From a virus: DNA of 32,209 nt. The translations under genes were made by a program, and so were the position numbers. Below the pieces are notes generated by a model. The model saw only the letters and a program-made list of their open reading frames with translations, had not been told where the DNA came from and ran no database searches. The stretch covers positions 1 through 32,209 of IMG/VR virus record IMGVR_UViG_3300047546_001583; one strand, 5' to 3'. Positions 8,626 through 14,342 of this stretch are shown here, piece by piece. Within the stretch, counting starts at the first letter, position 1, and every line of letters begins with the position of its first letter.

Positions 8626-8700
8626 GGGGGTATAGCTTAATGGTAAAGCAGGAAACTCATAATTTCTTGAGTGGTGGTTCGATTCCATCTGCCCCTACCA
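8626..8700 (+). tRNA. tRNA with CAT anticodon (Met, or Ile2 after lysidine modification)
   Basis: 75 bases with a complete cloverleaf. Acceptor GGGGGTA pairs with TGCCCCT, D arm GCTTAATGGTAAAGC, anticodon CAT at 8658-8660 in loop CTCATAA, T loop TTCGATT, discriminator A and encoded CCA. It stands alone 3.3 kb before the main tRNA region. A second CAT tRNA is at 13667, so one of the two may read AUA as Ile2; the sequence alone does not decide. Confidence 0.9.
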
Positions 8701-8718
8701 TTTTTAACGGAGTATATT

Positions 8719-9189
8719 ATGAGCAATAAATCTTGGAAATCTTGGACAGTACAACTTGAAGAAGATCCAGACACTGGTGAATTGATTCTTCCATTGAATG
8801 ATGAGATTCTTGAAGAATGCGGTTTTGAGGTTGGTGATGATATTAAATGGATTGATCGTGGCGATGGTTCTTGGGCGATTGAGAAGGCAGAGAAGGCAGA
8901 AGACACCGAATGGGTACTTGTCGATTGTGTTGCATCATATCGTATGCGCTATATGGTTGAAGTACCAAAAGGCAAAGCTGAATGGGCACTTGATACTGTC
9001 ACATGCCAAGAAGCAAAAGAATTCAGCCAAGAGTATTTGGGTGAACAGATTTTTAGTCACCGTGTTGTGACCAAAGAAGAAGCTCTTGAGATCTGTGATA
9101 AAGATAATGGTTACGGTGCAACTTGGCCAGATGATGTAAAGATTAAGAACTTCTTCACTAAGACTGGTGAGAAAGTAGAAATATTTTGA
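8719..9189 (+). CDS. AbrB/MazE-like N-terminal domain fused to a phage domain of unknown function
   Basis: 156 residues. Residues about 8-57 resemble a swapped-hairpin AbrB DNA-binding domain (GELILPLNDEILEECGFEVGDDIKWI, then GSWAIEKA). The rest, from WVLVDCVASYRMRYMVEVPKG to the end, is an acidic alpha-beta domain that I recall as recurrent in marine T4-like phages, without known function. ATG 8719 follows CGGAG at 8708-8712. Its transcript probably begins inside the tRNA just upstream. It could be a DNA-binding regulator, but this is inference. Confidence 0.7.
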   Translation: MSNKSWKSWTVQLEEDPDTGELILPLNDEILEECGFEVGDDIKWIDRGDGSWAIEKAEKAEDTEWVLVDCVASYRMRYMVEVPKGKAEWALDTVTCQEAKEFSQEYLGEQIFSHRVVTKEEALEICDKDNGYGATWPDDVKIKNFFTKTGEKVEIF

Positions 9190-9833
9190 AAGTTTATATA
9201 AACAATTATAGGTACCATTGGCTTTCTCCGTATACAATACTGGAGAAAGTTTTCTTTTGGCGTGAGATTGATTTTGATGAGCCAAAGATTGAAAAATGGG
9301 CAGATCGCCTCGCTCCATTTAGTAGAGCATTACAAAAAGTGTTAGACATTATTCATCCAAAAATTAATTATGTAAAAATTGACCGTTGGGATACATGGTC
9401 AATGGATGATACTTTGGCTTATATTATTCTGCCAATGCTTAAACAACTGAAAGAATCTAAACAAGGTTCTCCTAAAGTTGATGATGAAGATGTACCTGAA
9501 GAATTGAAATCAACTTCGGCACCACCTAAAGAAAACGAATATGATATAGATGAAAACTGGCATAAGCGTTGGGAATACGTTCTTAATGAAATGATCTTTG
9601 CTTTTGAAAACAAAGTGAATTATGATTGGACAGACAAATACTATACAGGTAAATCAGATTATAAATTTGAACCTAGTAGTCGGGATGAGAATGGAAAACC
9701 AACCATGTATGAAATGGTAGACGGACCTAATCACACCTTAAAGGTTGATTATGATGGTATGAAAGTAGAACAAGCAAGAATGACGAATGGTTTCAGATTG
9801 TTTGGCAAATACTATGAAGGGCTTTGGGATTAA
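9186..9833 (+). CDS. Conserved phage protein of unknown function
   Basis: 215 residues. It starts with a TTG that overlaps the previous stop (TTGA) and gives MKVYINNYRYHWLSPYTILEKVFFWREIDFDEP. Tryptophan and tyrosine are frequent, and KINYVKIDRWDTWSMDDTLAYIILPMLKQL is a strongly patterned segment; a low-complexity acidic stretch follows (DDEDVPEELKSTSAPPKENEYD). I recall such proteins in many marine T4-like phages, always hypothetical. The TTG start is inferred from the overlap and the absence of an early ATG. Confidence 0.75.
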   Translation: MKVYINNYRYHWLSPYTILEKVFFWREIDFDEPKIEKWADRLAPFSRALQKVLDIIHPKINYVKIDRWDTWSMDDTLAYIILPMLKQLKESKQGSPKVDDEDVPEELKSTSAPPKENEYDIDENWHKRWEYVLNEMIFAFENKVNYDWTDKYYTGKSDYKFEPSSRDENGKPTMYEMVDGPNHTLKVDYDGMKVEQARMTNGFRLFGKYYEGLWD

Positions 9834-9835
9834 CT

Positions 9836-10090
9836 ATGAAACACCTATACAAGTCAACCAAAGTAATATATGATGCTCACCTGAAAGAGTATCAGGTATA
9901 TTATAAGAATTGGTTCTTTTGGAAATATGATTCATGTTATAAATTTGATGAGCGGGACAGTAGAGGATATATAACATCTCAAGTGCATTATTGTAATAAA
10001 AATCAAGCAGAAGAACGAGCAATAAACAGAGCAAAAGCAATGCTCAAAACTGTAGAAGTCTGGAAACAAAGTCAAGTTTTTTATTATTAG
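9836..10090 (+). CDS. Hypothetical small protein
   Basis: 84 residues, ATG at 9836 two bases after the previous stop. Rich in Tyr, Lys and aromatic residues (YQVYYKNWFFWKYDSCYKFDE), with a C-terminal helix (NQAEERAINRAKAMLKTVEVW). No family recognised. Part of a run of closely packed small genes. Confidence 0.65.
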   Translation: MKHLYKSTKVIYDAHLKEYQVYYKNWFFWKYDSCYKFDERDSRGYITSQVHYCNKNQAEERAINRAKAMLKTVEVWKQSQVFYY

Positions 10091-10099
10091 GAAATATAA

Positions 10100-10249
10100 T
10101 TGATCGATACTGAATTGCTTCAAAAGCTGTTTCAAAAAGCAGCCGAAGAGAAACTAGCAAAAGAAATTAGAGAGTGGATCATATACACAGCTCCTCCTGA
10201 AATATTGAAAATCTACACTGAGTATATGGAATTAAAAAACAATGAGTAA
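10100..10249 (+). CDS. Very small hypothetical protein with TTG start
   Basis: 49 residues, helical (LLQKLFQKAAEEKLAKEIREW, then APPEILKIYTEYMELKNNE). The only good start is TTG at 10100, placed five bases after AGGAAA at 10089-10094. Its end overlaps the next gene by eight bases. It fills an otherwise empty 150-base gap in a packed operon, which supports it being real. Confidence 0.55.
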   Translation: MIDTELLQKLFQKAAEEKLAKEIREWIIYTAPPEILKIYTEYMELKNNE

Positions 10250-10766
10250 CTTACATGATCATGCATTGACGGAGTTTCGTGCAGCAGGTTGGCTGACAGA
10301 TGACGGGTATATCGACGATATGCAAGAAGCAATCTGTAAGCATGTATTGAAACTAATTGACATATTTGCTGATGAAGGACATTCGGGATCATCAGCTCCT
10401 TATGCGATTGGTCTTTTTTCTAGGCTTGCAAGGTTTGAACCAATCGCTCCTTTGACAGGTGAAGACTGGGAATGGATTAAACACGACTACGGTGATGGCG
10501 TCACCTATCAAAACAAACGAGCATCTCATGTATTCAAAGATGAGAATGGGCAAGCATATGATATTGAAGGCAAAGTATTTTGGGAATGGGCTATGCCTTA
10601 TGAAGGACGAGAACCATTTGAACCATACAAGTCATATTATACCAGCAAAGATTCTCGTGTGCCTGTGACATTTCCGTACAATGTACCAGATAAACCAGAG
10701 TATGTTTATCGTCATTCAGATGCAGATCCACAACAACCAGCGCAGAATGAAAGTGGATTTCTGTAA
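10242..10766 (+). CDS. Conserved phage protein of unknown function
   Basis: 174 residues. The N-terminal 60 are helical (MQEAICKHVLKLIDIFADEGHSGSSAP, YAIGLFSRLARFEPIAPLTGEDWEW), followed by a beta-rich middle with HVFKDENGQAYDIEGKVFWEW and a Pro/Tyr-rich C-terminus. I recall proteins of this type in marine T4-like phages, annotated as hypothetical. Its stop overlaps the next start. Confidence 0.75.
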   Translation: MSNLHDHALTEFRAAGWLTDDGYIDDMQEAICKHVLKLIDIFADEGHSGSSAPYAIGLFSRLARFEPIAPLTGEDWEWIKHDYGDGVTYQNKRASHVFKDENGQAYDIEGKVFWEWAMPYEGREPFEPYKSYYTSKDSRVPVTFPYNVPDKPEYVYRHSDADPQQPAQNESGFL

Positions 10767-10993
10767 TGAAGTATTACAGAATTAATTTTCCTGGTGAATT
10801 TGGTCAGCATGTAGAAGAGACTTGGTCTGAAGAACAAATATTGAAACTGTACTATAAGTACTGGAGTGGCAAAATGATACAAAATCATCCTGGTGCTGAT
10901 CTTGACAAAGCTCGGTGTATAGAGGACTGGGTAGTTATTCATTGGGGTGTTGAGGTTCCAAACCCTTGGATGGATCAAGTATCAAGTGGTTGA
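10766..10993 (+). CDS. Hypothetical small protein
   Basis: 75 residues starting in the previous stop (TAATG). It reads MKYYRINFPGEFGQHVEETW followed by a helix EEQILKLYYKYWSGKM and a short C-terminal WVVIHWGVEVPNPW. No family recognised, although similar short proteins recur in T4-like phages. The stop codon overlaps the -35 of the next promoter. Confidence 0.65.
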   Translation: MKYYRINFPGEFGQHVEETWSEEQILKLYYKYWSGKMIQNHPGADLDKARCIEDWVVIHWGVEVPNPWMDQVSSG

Positions 10994-11018
10994 CATTAGA
11001 AGTTGGTCTTGATATAAT
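10990..11018 (+). promoter_or_regulatory. Consensus sigma-70 promoter for the lipoprotein gene
   Basis: TTGACA at 10990-10995, 17-base spacer, TATAAT at 11013-11018: both boxes perfect. Expected start near 11025, which falls inside the left arm of the terminator hairpin 11019-11043. Confidence 0.85.
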
Positions 11019-11051
11019 GAGGTTGTGATTTGTTTACAACCTCTTTTTTTT
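11019..11051 (+). terminator. Rho-independent terminator overlapping a promoter start
   Basis: GAGGTTGT 11019-11026 pairs perfectly with ACAACCTC 11036-11043, followed by eight T at 11044-11051. It would stop transcripts coming from the 8719-10993 genes. RNA begun at the promoter just upstream would lack most of the left arm and should pass. Confidence 0.85.
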
Positions 11052-11062
11052 GAAAGTAAATT

Positions 11063-11629
11063 ATGAATAAGTATTTTGTGATGACTGCAATTGCACTTGC
11101 TGTAGTTGGCTGTGCCAGTAATCCTAATAAGATGACTGAGATCAAGGAAGCTCCAAAGAGCGCAACAACTACAACTATTCCAGAATGGTTCACGGTTGGA
11201 CCTCCTGCAGACGGTAAGGATATTATCGTCACAGCAACTGACACCTCACGTGAGCTTCAGTTTGCTATTGACAAGGCTACAATGAATGCTCGTGTTGAGT
11301 TGGCTAACCGAATCAATATCAAAGTACAGTCTATGGTACGTGAAAGTGTTACCGAAGAAGGTGCTGGTAAGATGAAAGATGTAGAACGAGAAGTGGAACG
11401 TGTATCAAAGTTGGTAACGAACCAATCTCTTTCAATGTATACTAGAGATAAATTGCTAGTAGTAAAAGAAGATGACGGATTCCGTGCTTATGTGATGTTA
11501 AAGTTGAACATTGACCAAAGTCGTCGTTTGATAGATAATACACGCAAGAGCTCACGTGACCGCGATAACAAGTTCAATGAGCTAGATCAATCGATTGAGA
11601 AAGACAATGCAGAAGGTAAAAAGTCGTAG
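11063..11629 (+). CDS. LPP20-like lipoprotein
   Basis: 188 residues. The N-terminus is a lipoprotein signal: MNKYFVMTAIALAVVGCAS with lipobox VVGC, so the mature protein would start at Cys17 with a lipid anchor. The rest has IPEWFTVGPP, IIVTATDTSRELQFAIDKATMNAR and a coiled region, which resembles LPP20-family lipoproteins of Gram-negative bacteria. In a phage it could alter the host envelope or block superinfection; this is inference. It has its own strong promoter and overlaps the next small gene. Confidence 0.75.
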   Translation: MNKYFVMTAIALAVVGCASNPNKMTEIKEAPKSATTTTIPEWFTVGPPADGKDIIVTATDTSRELQFAIDKATMNARVELANRINIKVQSMVRESVTEEGAGKMKDVEREVERVSKLVTNQSLSMYTRDKLLVVKEDDGFRAYVMLKLNIDQSRRLIDNTRKSSRDRDNKFNELDQSIEKDNAEGKKS

Positions 11630-11756
11630 AAAAGCAAACGCAGTAGCAAAGGATCTTCGGACTCCTAAGTATAGACTGCGTGTTGTTGAATCTAAATTGA
11701 CATATAACAGAAAAAAAGTTGAAAAATATTTGAAATCTGTTGACCTCGCGTTATAA
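11607..11756 (+). CDS. Very small basic phage protein
   Basis: 49 residues, strongly basic: VKSRRKANAVAKDLRTPKYR, then LRVVESKLTYNRKKVEKYL. Short proteins of the form NxVAKxLRTPKYRxRVV...RK recur in T4-like phages, function unknown; they may bind nucleic acid. It overlaps the lipoprotein gene by 23 bases in another frame. Its TAA stop (11754-11756) is part of the late promoter TATAAATA. Confidence 0.65.
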   Translation: MQKVKSRRKANAVAKDLRTPKYRLRVVESKLTYNRKKVEKYLKSVDLAL

Positions 11757-11768
11757 ATAAAGTATAGT
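11740..11768 (+). promoter_or_regulatory. Sigma-70 promoter containing a late promoter box
   Basis: TTGACC 11740-11745, 17-base spacer, TATAGT 11763-11768. The late box TATAAATA lies in the spacer at 11752-11759. Either polymerase form would transcribe the leader at 11775-11943 and then the tRNA region. Confidence 0.7.
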
Positions 11769-11797
11769 ACAATCTGTTTTGTAAGAAAAGGTAAAGA

Positions 11798-11884
11798 ATG
11801 CAGAGTATCCATCTATCACCGTTGACGCCCAAGGCCTCCATTGAGGTCGGGTATCGCTTTGCGTCATGGAGTAATGACGTGTAG
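11798..11884 (+). CDS. Possible 28-codon leader peptide
   Basis: ATG 11798 to TAG 11882-11884, with AAGG at 11788-11791 in front. The peptide begins MQSIHLSPLTPKASIEV and ends ASWSNDV; it resembles nothing I know. The stop codon touches the first base of a hairpin that competes with the terminator, a layout typical of leader peptides. It may also be a chance frame within a structured RNA. Confidence 0.4.
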   Translation: MQSIHLSPLTPKASIEVGYRFASWSNDV

Positions 11885-11943
11885 GGGTTATAGTGTATTC
11901 GTATTCTATAGCCCCAGTCTTAAAAACACTGGGGCTTTTTTTT
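11884..11943 (+). terminator. Terminator with overlapping alternative hairpin (candidate attenuator)
   Basis: Terminator: AGCCCCAGT 11910-11918 with ACTGGGGCT 11928-11936, then eight T (11936-11943). Alternative hairpin: GGGGTTATAG 11884-11893 with CTATAGCCCC 11906-11915 (ten pairs, one G-U). They share 11910-11915, so only one can form. The upstream leader has further stems: TGACGC 11823-11828 with GCGTCA 11861-11866, or CGTCAT 11862-11867 with ATGACG 11874-11879; and GGCCTC 11833-11838 with GAGGTC 11843-11848. Confidence 0.75.
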
Positions 11944-11994
11944 AGCTGGTCTTTACTGGTTAAAAGTTGTTCATTAATAATTTACTGGTTTTAT

Positions 11995-12068
11995 TGGGGT
12001 ATAGCATAGTGGTAGTGCTGCGGACTTTGAATCCGTAGGTCCTTGTTCGATTCAAGGTACCCCAGCCA
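11995..12068 (+). tRNA. tRNA-Gln (TTG)
   Basis: 74 bases. Acceptor TGGGGTA with TACCCCA, D arm GCATAGTGGTAGTGC, anticodon stem GCGGA/TCCGT with TTG at 12027-12029, T stem CCTTG/CAAGG with loop TTCGATT, then G and encoded CCA. First tRNA after the candidate attenuator. Confidence 0.95.
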
Positions 12069-12133
12069 TATAAAAACACATTATGTCAGTGAGGGGGCAC
12101 CAAGTTGTGTGCAACGGTAGTGTGTTTCTATAT
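12069..12133 (+). other. Stem-closed spacer element between two tRNAs
   Basis: The whole gap between tRNA-Gln and tRNA-Ser is bounded by an inverted repeat: TATAAAAACACA 12069-12080 and TGTGTTTCTATA 12121-12132, one mismatch; two more pairs use the last CA of tRNA-Gln and the first bases near tRNA-Ser. Inside is a hairpin GTTG 12104-12107 with CAAC 12112-12115, and GGGGGCACCA at 12094-12103, which looks like the 3' end of a tRNA. It may be a tRNA remnant or a structured RNA. Confidence 0.5.
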
Positions 12134-12222
12134 GGAGGGTTATCGGGGCTGGGCCCTGCGCTGTCTTGAAAACAGATGGATCGCGGAAGCGGTTGGAGTT
12201 CGATTCTACCATCCCTCCTCCA
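12134..12222 (+). tRNA. tRNA-Ser (TGA), unusual structure
   Basis: 89 bases, class II. Acceptor GGAGGGT with TCCCTCC (one T-T mismatch), anticodon TGA in loop CTTGAAA, variable arm GATCGC-GGAA-GCGGTT, T loop TTCGATT, encoded CCA. Oddities: the anticodon stem has four pairs only, the T stem needs a bulged A, and the discriminator is T rather than the usual G. It may be degenerate or tolerate the defects. Confidence 0.7.
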
Positions 12223-12237
12223 ACATAAGGAGTTATT

Positions 12238-12414
12238 ATGGAAAGTCTGGTATACCGTTTACGCAAGCGTGCTGAAATACGTAGGCAAATAAAAGATAGA
12301 AAGTCTGTTCAGGAAAATAAACCTGATCGGATTGCGGACCTATTAGAAGAGGCTGCAAACAAGATTGAAGAATTGGAAAAGGGGCACGATAGTAATGAGG
12401 TTACTGATCCGTGA
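12238..12414 (+). CDS. Small helical phage protein
   Basis: 58 residues with AAGGAG at 12227-12232 and ATG 12238. It is basic at the N-terminus (YRLRKRAEIRRQIKDRKS) and then has DRIADLLEEAANKIEELEKG, a helical motif that recurs in short phage proteins. Function unknown. It lies between two serine tRNA regions and just before the carboxypeptidase promoter. Confidence 0.7.
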   Translation: MESLVYRLRKRAEIRRQIKDRKSVQENKPDRIADLLEEAANKIEELEKGHDSNEVTDP

Positions 12415-12423
12415 ATGATAATG

Positions 12424-12452
12424 TTGACAGACCAAGATAGATGTTGTAAGAT
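12424..12452 (+). promoter_or_regulatory. Sigma-70 promoter for the carboxypeptidase gene
   Basis: TTGACA 12424-12429, 17-base spacer, TAAGAT 12447-12452. Expected start near 12459 gives a 17-base leader with GGAG at 12466-12469 and ATG 12476. Confidence 0.7.
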
Positions 12453-12475
12453 GCAAGATCATTTTGGAGATGTTG

Positions 12476-13252
12476 ATGAAAATTATTGTTGGAATTGTAA
12501 TTGCACTCAGTTCGTTATGTTATGCAGCAGAAAGACCTAGTGTCTTATTGTATAATGTAACAGATGATAAGCACGTGTACAATGATAACATTAATGTGAC
12601 AAGACCAATTGCAAGTATTACCAAGTTAATGACAGCAATGGTCACTTTGGATTATGATAAGAATTTGAGTAGACAATTGACGCTATCGACAAAGGTCGGT
12701 GGTAGTTTACCAATACAAAAGTATTCAAGGTTGGATCTTTTGCATGCAATGTTAGTAAGAAGTGACAATGCAGCAGCAGAAACTCTTGCTGAGGATTATC
12801 CTGGTGGTAGAAAAGCGTTCATTAAGGCAATGAATGACCATGCAAGAGAGTATCAATTAAGTGCAAAGTTTTCTGATCCTACTGGATTGAGTAGCAATAA
12901 TACTGCAACTGCTAATGATGTTGCATCGATGTTCAATATTGCTTCTGGGTATTGGGTAATAAGAGATACAAGTATTCTTAAACAAGTAGCAATTGATGCT
13001 AAGTTTAAGAAGAAAGTAAGAAAGATTGTTCTTAATAATACAAATAGACCAGTTCTGTTTGAATTTGATAACGTAATAGTTAGCAAGACAGGATTTACTA
13101 ATCCAGCCGGATGGTGTGTTGGTTTAGTAGTAATGAAAGAAGATAAGAAGTATGTTGTTGTCATACTGGGAGCAAAGAGTAAGAAACAACGACTAGACAT
13201 TGTTGATGAAGTGTTATACAATTATGTTGTTGACACAGAAGTAATAAAGTAG
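12476..13252 (+). CDS. D-alanyl-D-alanine carboxypeptidase/endopeptidase (penicillin-binding protein family)
   Basis: 258 residues. A signal peptide (MKIIVGIVIALSSLCYAA) sends it to the periplasm. The three active-site motifs of serine DD-peptidases are present: S47-I-T-K50, SDN at about residue 102, and KTGF near 203. It would trim or cut peptidoglycan peptides, like PbpG/DacA enzymes. The length suits a catalytic domain without the C-terminal membrane anchor. ATG 12476 is preferred over ATG 12470 because of its spacing to GGAG 12466-12469. Its stop codon shares one base with the next tRNA. A periplasmic cell-wall enzyme in a tRNA array suggests gain by recombination; its role may be cell-wall remodelling or lysis timing. 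Confidence 0.88.
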   Translation: MKIIVGIVIALSSLCYAAERPSVLLYNVTDDKHVYNDNINVTRPIASITKLMTAMVTLDYDKNLSRQLTLSTKVGGSLPIQKYSRLDLLHAMLVRSDNAAAETLAEDYPGGRKAFIKAMNDHAREYQLSAKFSDPTGLSSNNTATANDVASMFNIASGYWVIRDTSILKQVAIDAKFKKKVRKIVLNNTNRPVLFEFDNVIVSKTGFTNPAGWCVGLVVMKEDKKYVVVILGAKSKKQRLDIVDEVLYNYVVDTEVIK

Positions 13253-13341
13253 GAAGACGGGCAGGACGGTAATGCAGCGGATTGCTAATCCGTAGATTCA
13301 TGAAAGTGGGTCATAGGGTTCGACTCCCTAGTCTTCCACCA
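13252..13341 (+). tRNA. tRNA-Ser (GCT)
   Basis: 90 bases, class II. Acceptor GGAAGAC with GTCTTCC is perfect, D arm GCAGGACGGTAATGC, anticodon stem GCGGA/TCCGT, GCT at 13284-13286, long variable arm, encoded CCA. Discriminator is A, not the usual G. Its first base is the last base of the carboxypeptidase stop codon. Confidence 0.93.
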
Positions 13342-13348
13342 AGATTGT

Positions 13349-13424
13349 GTAGGTGTGACCCGAACGGCTAGGGAACGGATTGCAAACCCGTTATATGCAG
13401 GTTCAAATCCTGTCACCTACTCCA
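13349..13424 (+). tRNA. tRNA-Cys (GCA)
   Basis: 76 bases. Acceptor GTAGGTG with CACCTAC, GCA in loop TTGCAAA, T loop TTCAAAT, discriminator T, encoded CCA. The anticodon stem has one A-C mismatch next to the loop. Confidence 0.92.
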
Positions 13425-13430
13425 AATTGT

Positions 13431-13504
13431 CCCGGTGTAGTATAGTGGTAGTACGAGAGTCTCCAAAACTCTTTGTCGCGGTTCGATTCCGTGCACCGGG
13501 CCCA
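13431..13504 (+). tRNA. tRNA-Trp (CCA)
   Basis: 74 bases. Acceptor CCCGGTG with CACCGGG, D arm GTATAGTGGTAGTAC, anticodon stem AGAGT/ACTCT with CCA at 13463-13465, T loop TTCGATT, discriminator C, encoded CCA. It would read the UGG codon. Confidence 0.94.
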
Positions 13505-13508
13505 GATT

Positions 13509-13582
13509 GCGGGATTAGTTTATCGGTAAAACGAAACCTTGCCAAGGTTTAGTGACCAGTTCGATTCTGGTATCCCGCTCCA
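13509..13582 (+). tRNA. tRNA-Gly (GCC)
   Basis: 74 bases. Acceptor GCGGGAT with ATCCCGC, anticodon stem AAACC/GGTTT with GCC in loop TTGCCAA, T loop TTCGATT, discriminator T, encoded CCA. One of two glycine tRNAs in the window. Confidence 0.95.
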
Positions 13583-13588
13583 AATTAA

Positions 13589-13662
13589 GGGGGTATAACT
13601 TAGTGGTAAAGTAGCTGGCTTTTAACCAGCAAATCAGGGTTCGATTCCCTGTGCCCCTACCA
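13589..13662 (+). tRNA. tRNA-Lys (TTT)
   Basis: 74 bases. Acceptor GGGGGTA with TGCCCCT, anticodon stem GCTGG/CCAGC with TTT in loop CTTTTAA, T stem CAGGG/CCCTG, discriminator A, encoded CCA. The acceptor is identical to that of the CAT tRNA at 8626. Confidence 0.95.
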
Positions 13663-13666
13663 ATAT

Positions 13667-13741
13667 GGTGATGTAGCTCAGTGGTAGAGTAGCTGCTTCA
13701 TACGCAGTCGGTCGTAGGCTCGAATCCTACCATCACCACCA
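13667..13741 (+). tRNA. tRNA-Met (CAT)
   Basis: 75 bases. Acceptor GGTGATG with CATCACC, anticodon stem GCTGC/GCAGT with CAT in loop TTCATAC, T loop CTCGAAT, discriminator A, encoded CCA. The second CAT tRNA; elongator, initiator and Ile2 roles cannot be separated from the sequence alone. Confidence 0.92.
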
Positions 13742-13742
13742 G

Positions 13743-13770
13743 GATACGAAAATTATAAATATTTCGTATC
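13743..13770 (+). promoter_or_regulatory. Late promoter in the loop of a 9-bp inverted repeat
   Basis: GATACGAAA 13743-13751 and TTTCGTATC 13762-13770 are perfect complements. The loop contains the late box TATAAATA at 13754-13761. Expected late start is near 13767, so late RNA lacks the left arm. The ribosome site AGGAG (13772-13776) for the HNH gene follows directly. Confidence 0.75.
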
Positions 13771-13782
13771 TAGGAGAATAAT

Positions 13783-14229
13783 ATGAAAATTTGTAGTAAA
13801 TGTAATCAAGAATTGGATGAGTCTTTGTTTGCTTTCATAAACAAAGCAAGTGGATCGAAACACTATCAGTGTGATCCATGTAGAAGAGAGACAGCAAAAA
13901 AGTCTTATACTAAGCATCGTGATAAAGTTATTTCTAAATCAAGGGACCGAAATAATAAATCAAGAGAATGGTTTAGGGATTTAAAAAAAAGTTTAAGTTG
14001 TTGTGTGTGTGGTGAGTCTGATTCTGCATGTCTAGATTTTCACCATATAGACCCATCTCAAAAACTTTTTGAAGTTGGAATGTCTCCAGCTCGTACAAGC
14101 AAAAGAAGAATGGTAGAAGAGATAAACAAGTGTGCTTGTTTATGTGCAAATTGTCACAGAAAATATCATGCTGATAGATTAAATGCGCCTTTGGTGAAAC
14201 TGGATATCACACAATCCTACGAAGTTTGA
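13783..14229 (+). CDS. HNH endonuclease inserted in the tRNA array
   Basis: 148 residues. An N-terminal zinc ribbon (CSKCNQELDES, then CDPC) is followed by a second cysteine pair CCVCGES, the HNH segment DFHHIDP (about residues 86-92) and CANCHRKYHADR at the end, which together form a zinc-bound HNH nuclease fold. Free-standing HNH proteins in phages often act as homing endonucleases. It is expressed from the late promoter/hairpin just upstream. The last 14 residues (after residue 134) are encoded by the first 45 bases of tRNA-Arg, so the coding frame has run into the tRNA. The homing role is inferred from its placement. Confidence 0.88.
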   Translation: MKICSKCNQELDESLFAFINKASGSKHYQCDPCRRETAKKSYTKHRDKVISKSRDRNNKSREWFRDLKKSLSCCVCGESDSACLDFHHIDPSQKLFEVGMSPARTSKRRMVEEINKCACLCANCHRKYHADRLNAPLVKLDITQSYEV

Positions 14230-14260
14230 ATTCTGAGTTCGAGTCTTAGAGGGCGTACCA
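14185..14260 (+). tRNA. tRNA-Arg (ACG), overlapping the HNH gene
   Basis: 76 bases. Acceptor GCGCCTT with AGGGCGT (seven pairs including two G-U), D stem GTGA/TCAC with GG in the loop, anticodon stem CAATC/GTTTG with one T-T mismatch, ACG at 14219-14221 in loop CTACGAA, T stem CTGAG/CTTAG with loop TTCGAGT, discriminator A, encoded CCA. Bases 14185-14229 are also the coding end of the HNH gene, whose TGA lies in the anticodon stem. A34 would need to become inosine to read CGU/CGC/CGA. Confidence 0.85.
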
Positions 14261-14265
14261 AACAT

Positions 14266-14340
14266 GGAGTCGTTAGTTTAGTGGTAAAACCGCGGGTTGT
14301 GATTCCGCTGTCAAGGGTTCGATTCCCTTACTTCTCCCCA
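14266..14340 (+). tRNA. tRNA-His (GTG)
   Basis: 75 bases including the extra 5' G (14266) opposite C73. Anticodon GTG at 14299-14301, stem GCGGG/TCCGC, D stem GTTT/AAAC, T stem AAGGG/CCCTT with loop TTCGATT, encoded CCA. The acceptor stem has two mismatches in its middle (positions 4 and 5). Confidence 0.85.
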
Positions 14341-14342
14341 AC

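Noticed and set aside
11760-11945. PreQ1 riboswitch controlling 7-deazaguanine genes
   Set aside because: The sequence does not fit the preQ1 classes known to me and lies before tRNAs, not before que genes.
12415-12540. Short cysteine-rich reading frame (41 codons)
   Set aside because: It overlaps the promoter at 12424 and the carboxypeptidase start in another frame, and has no ribosome site.
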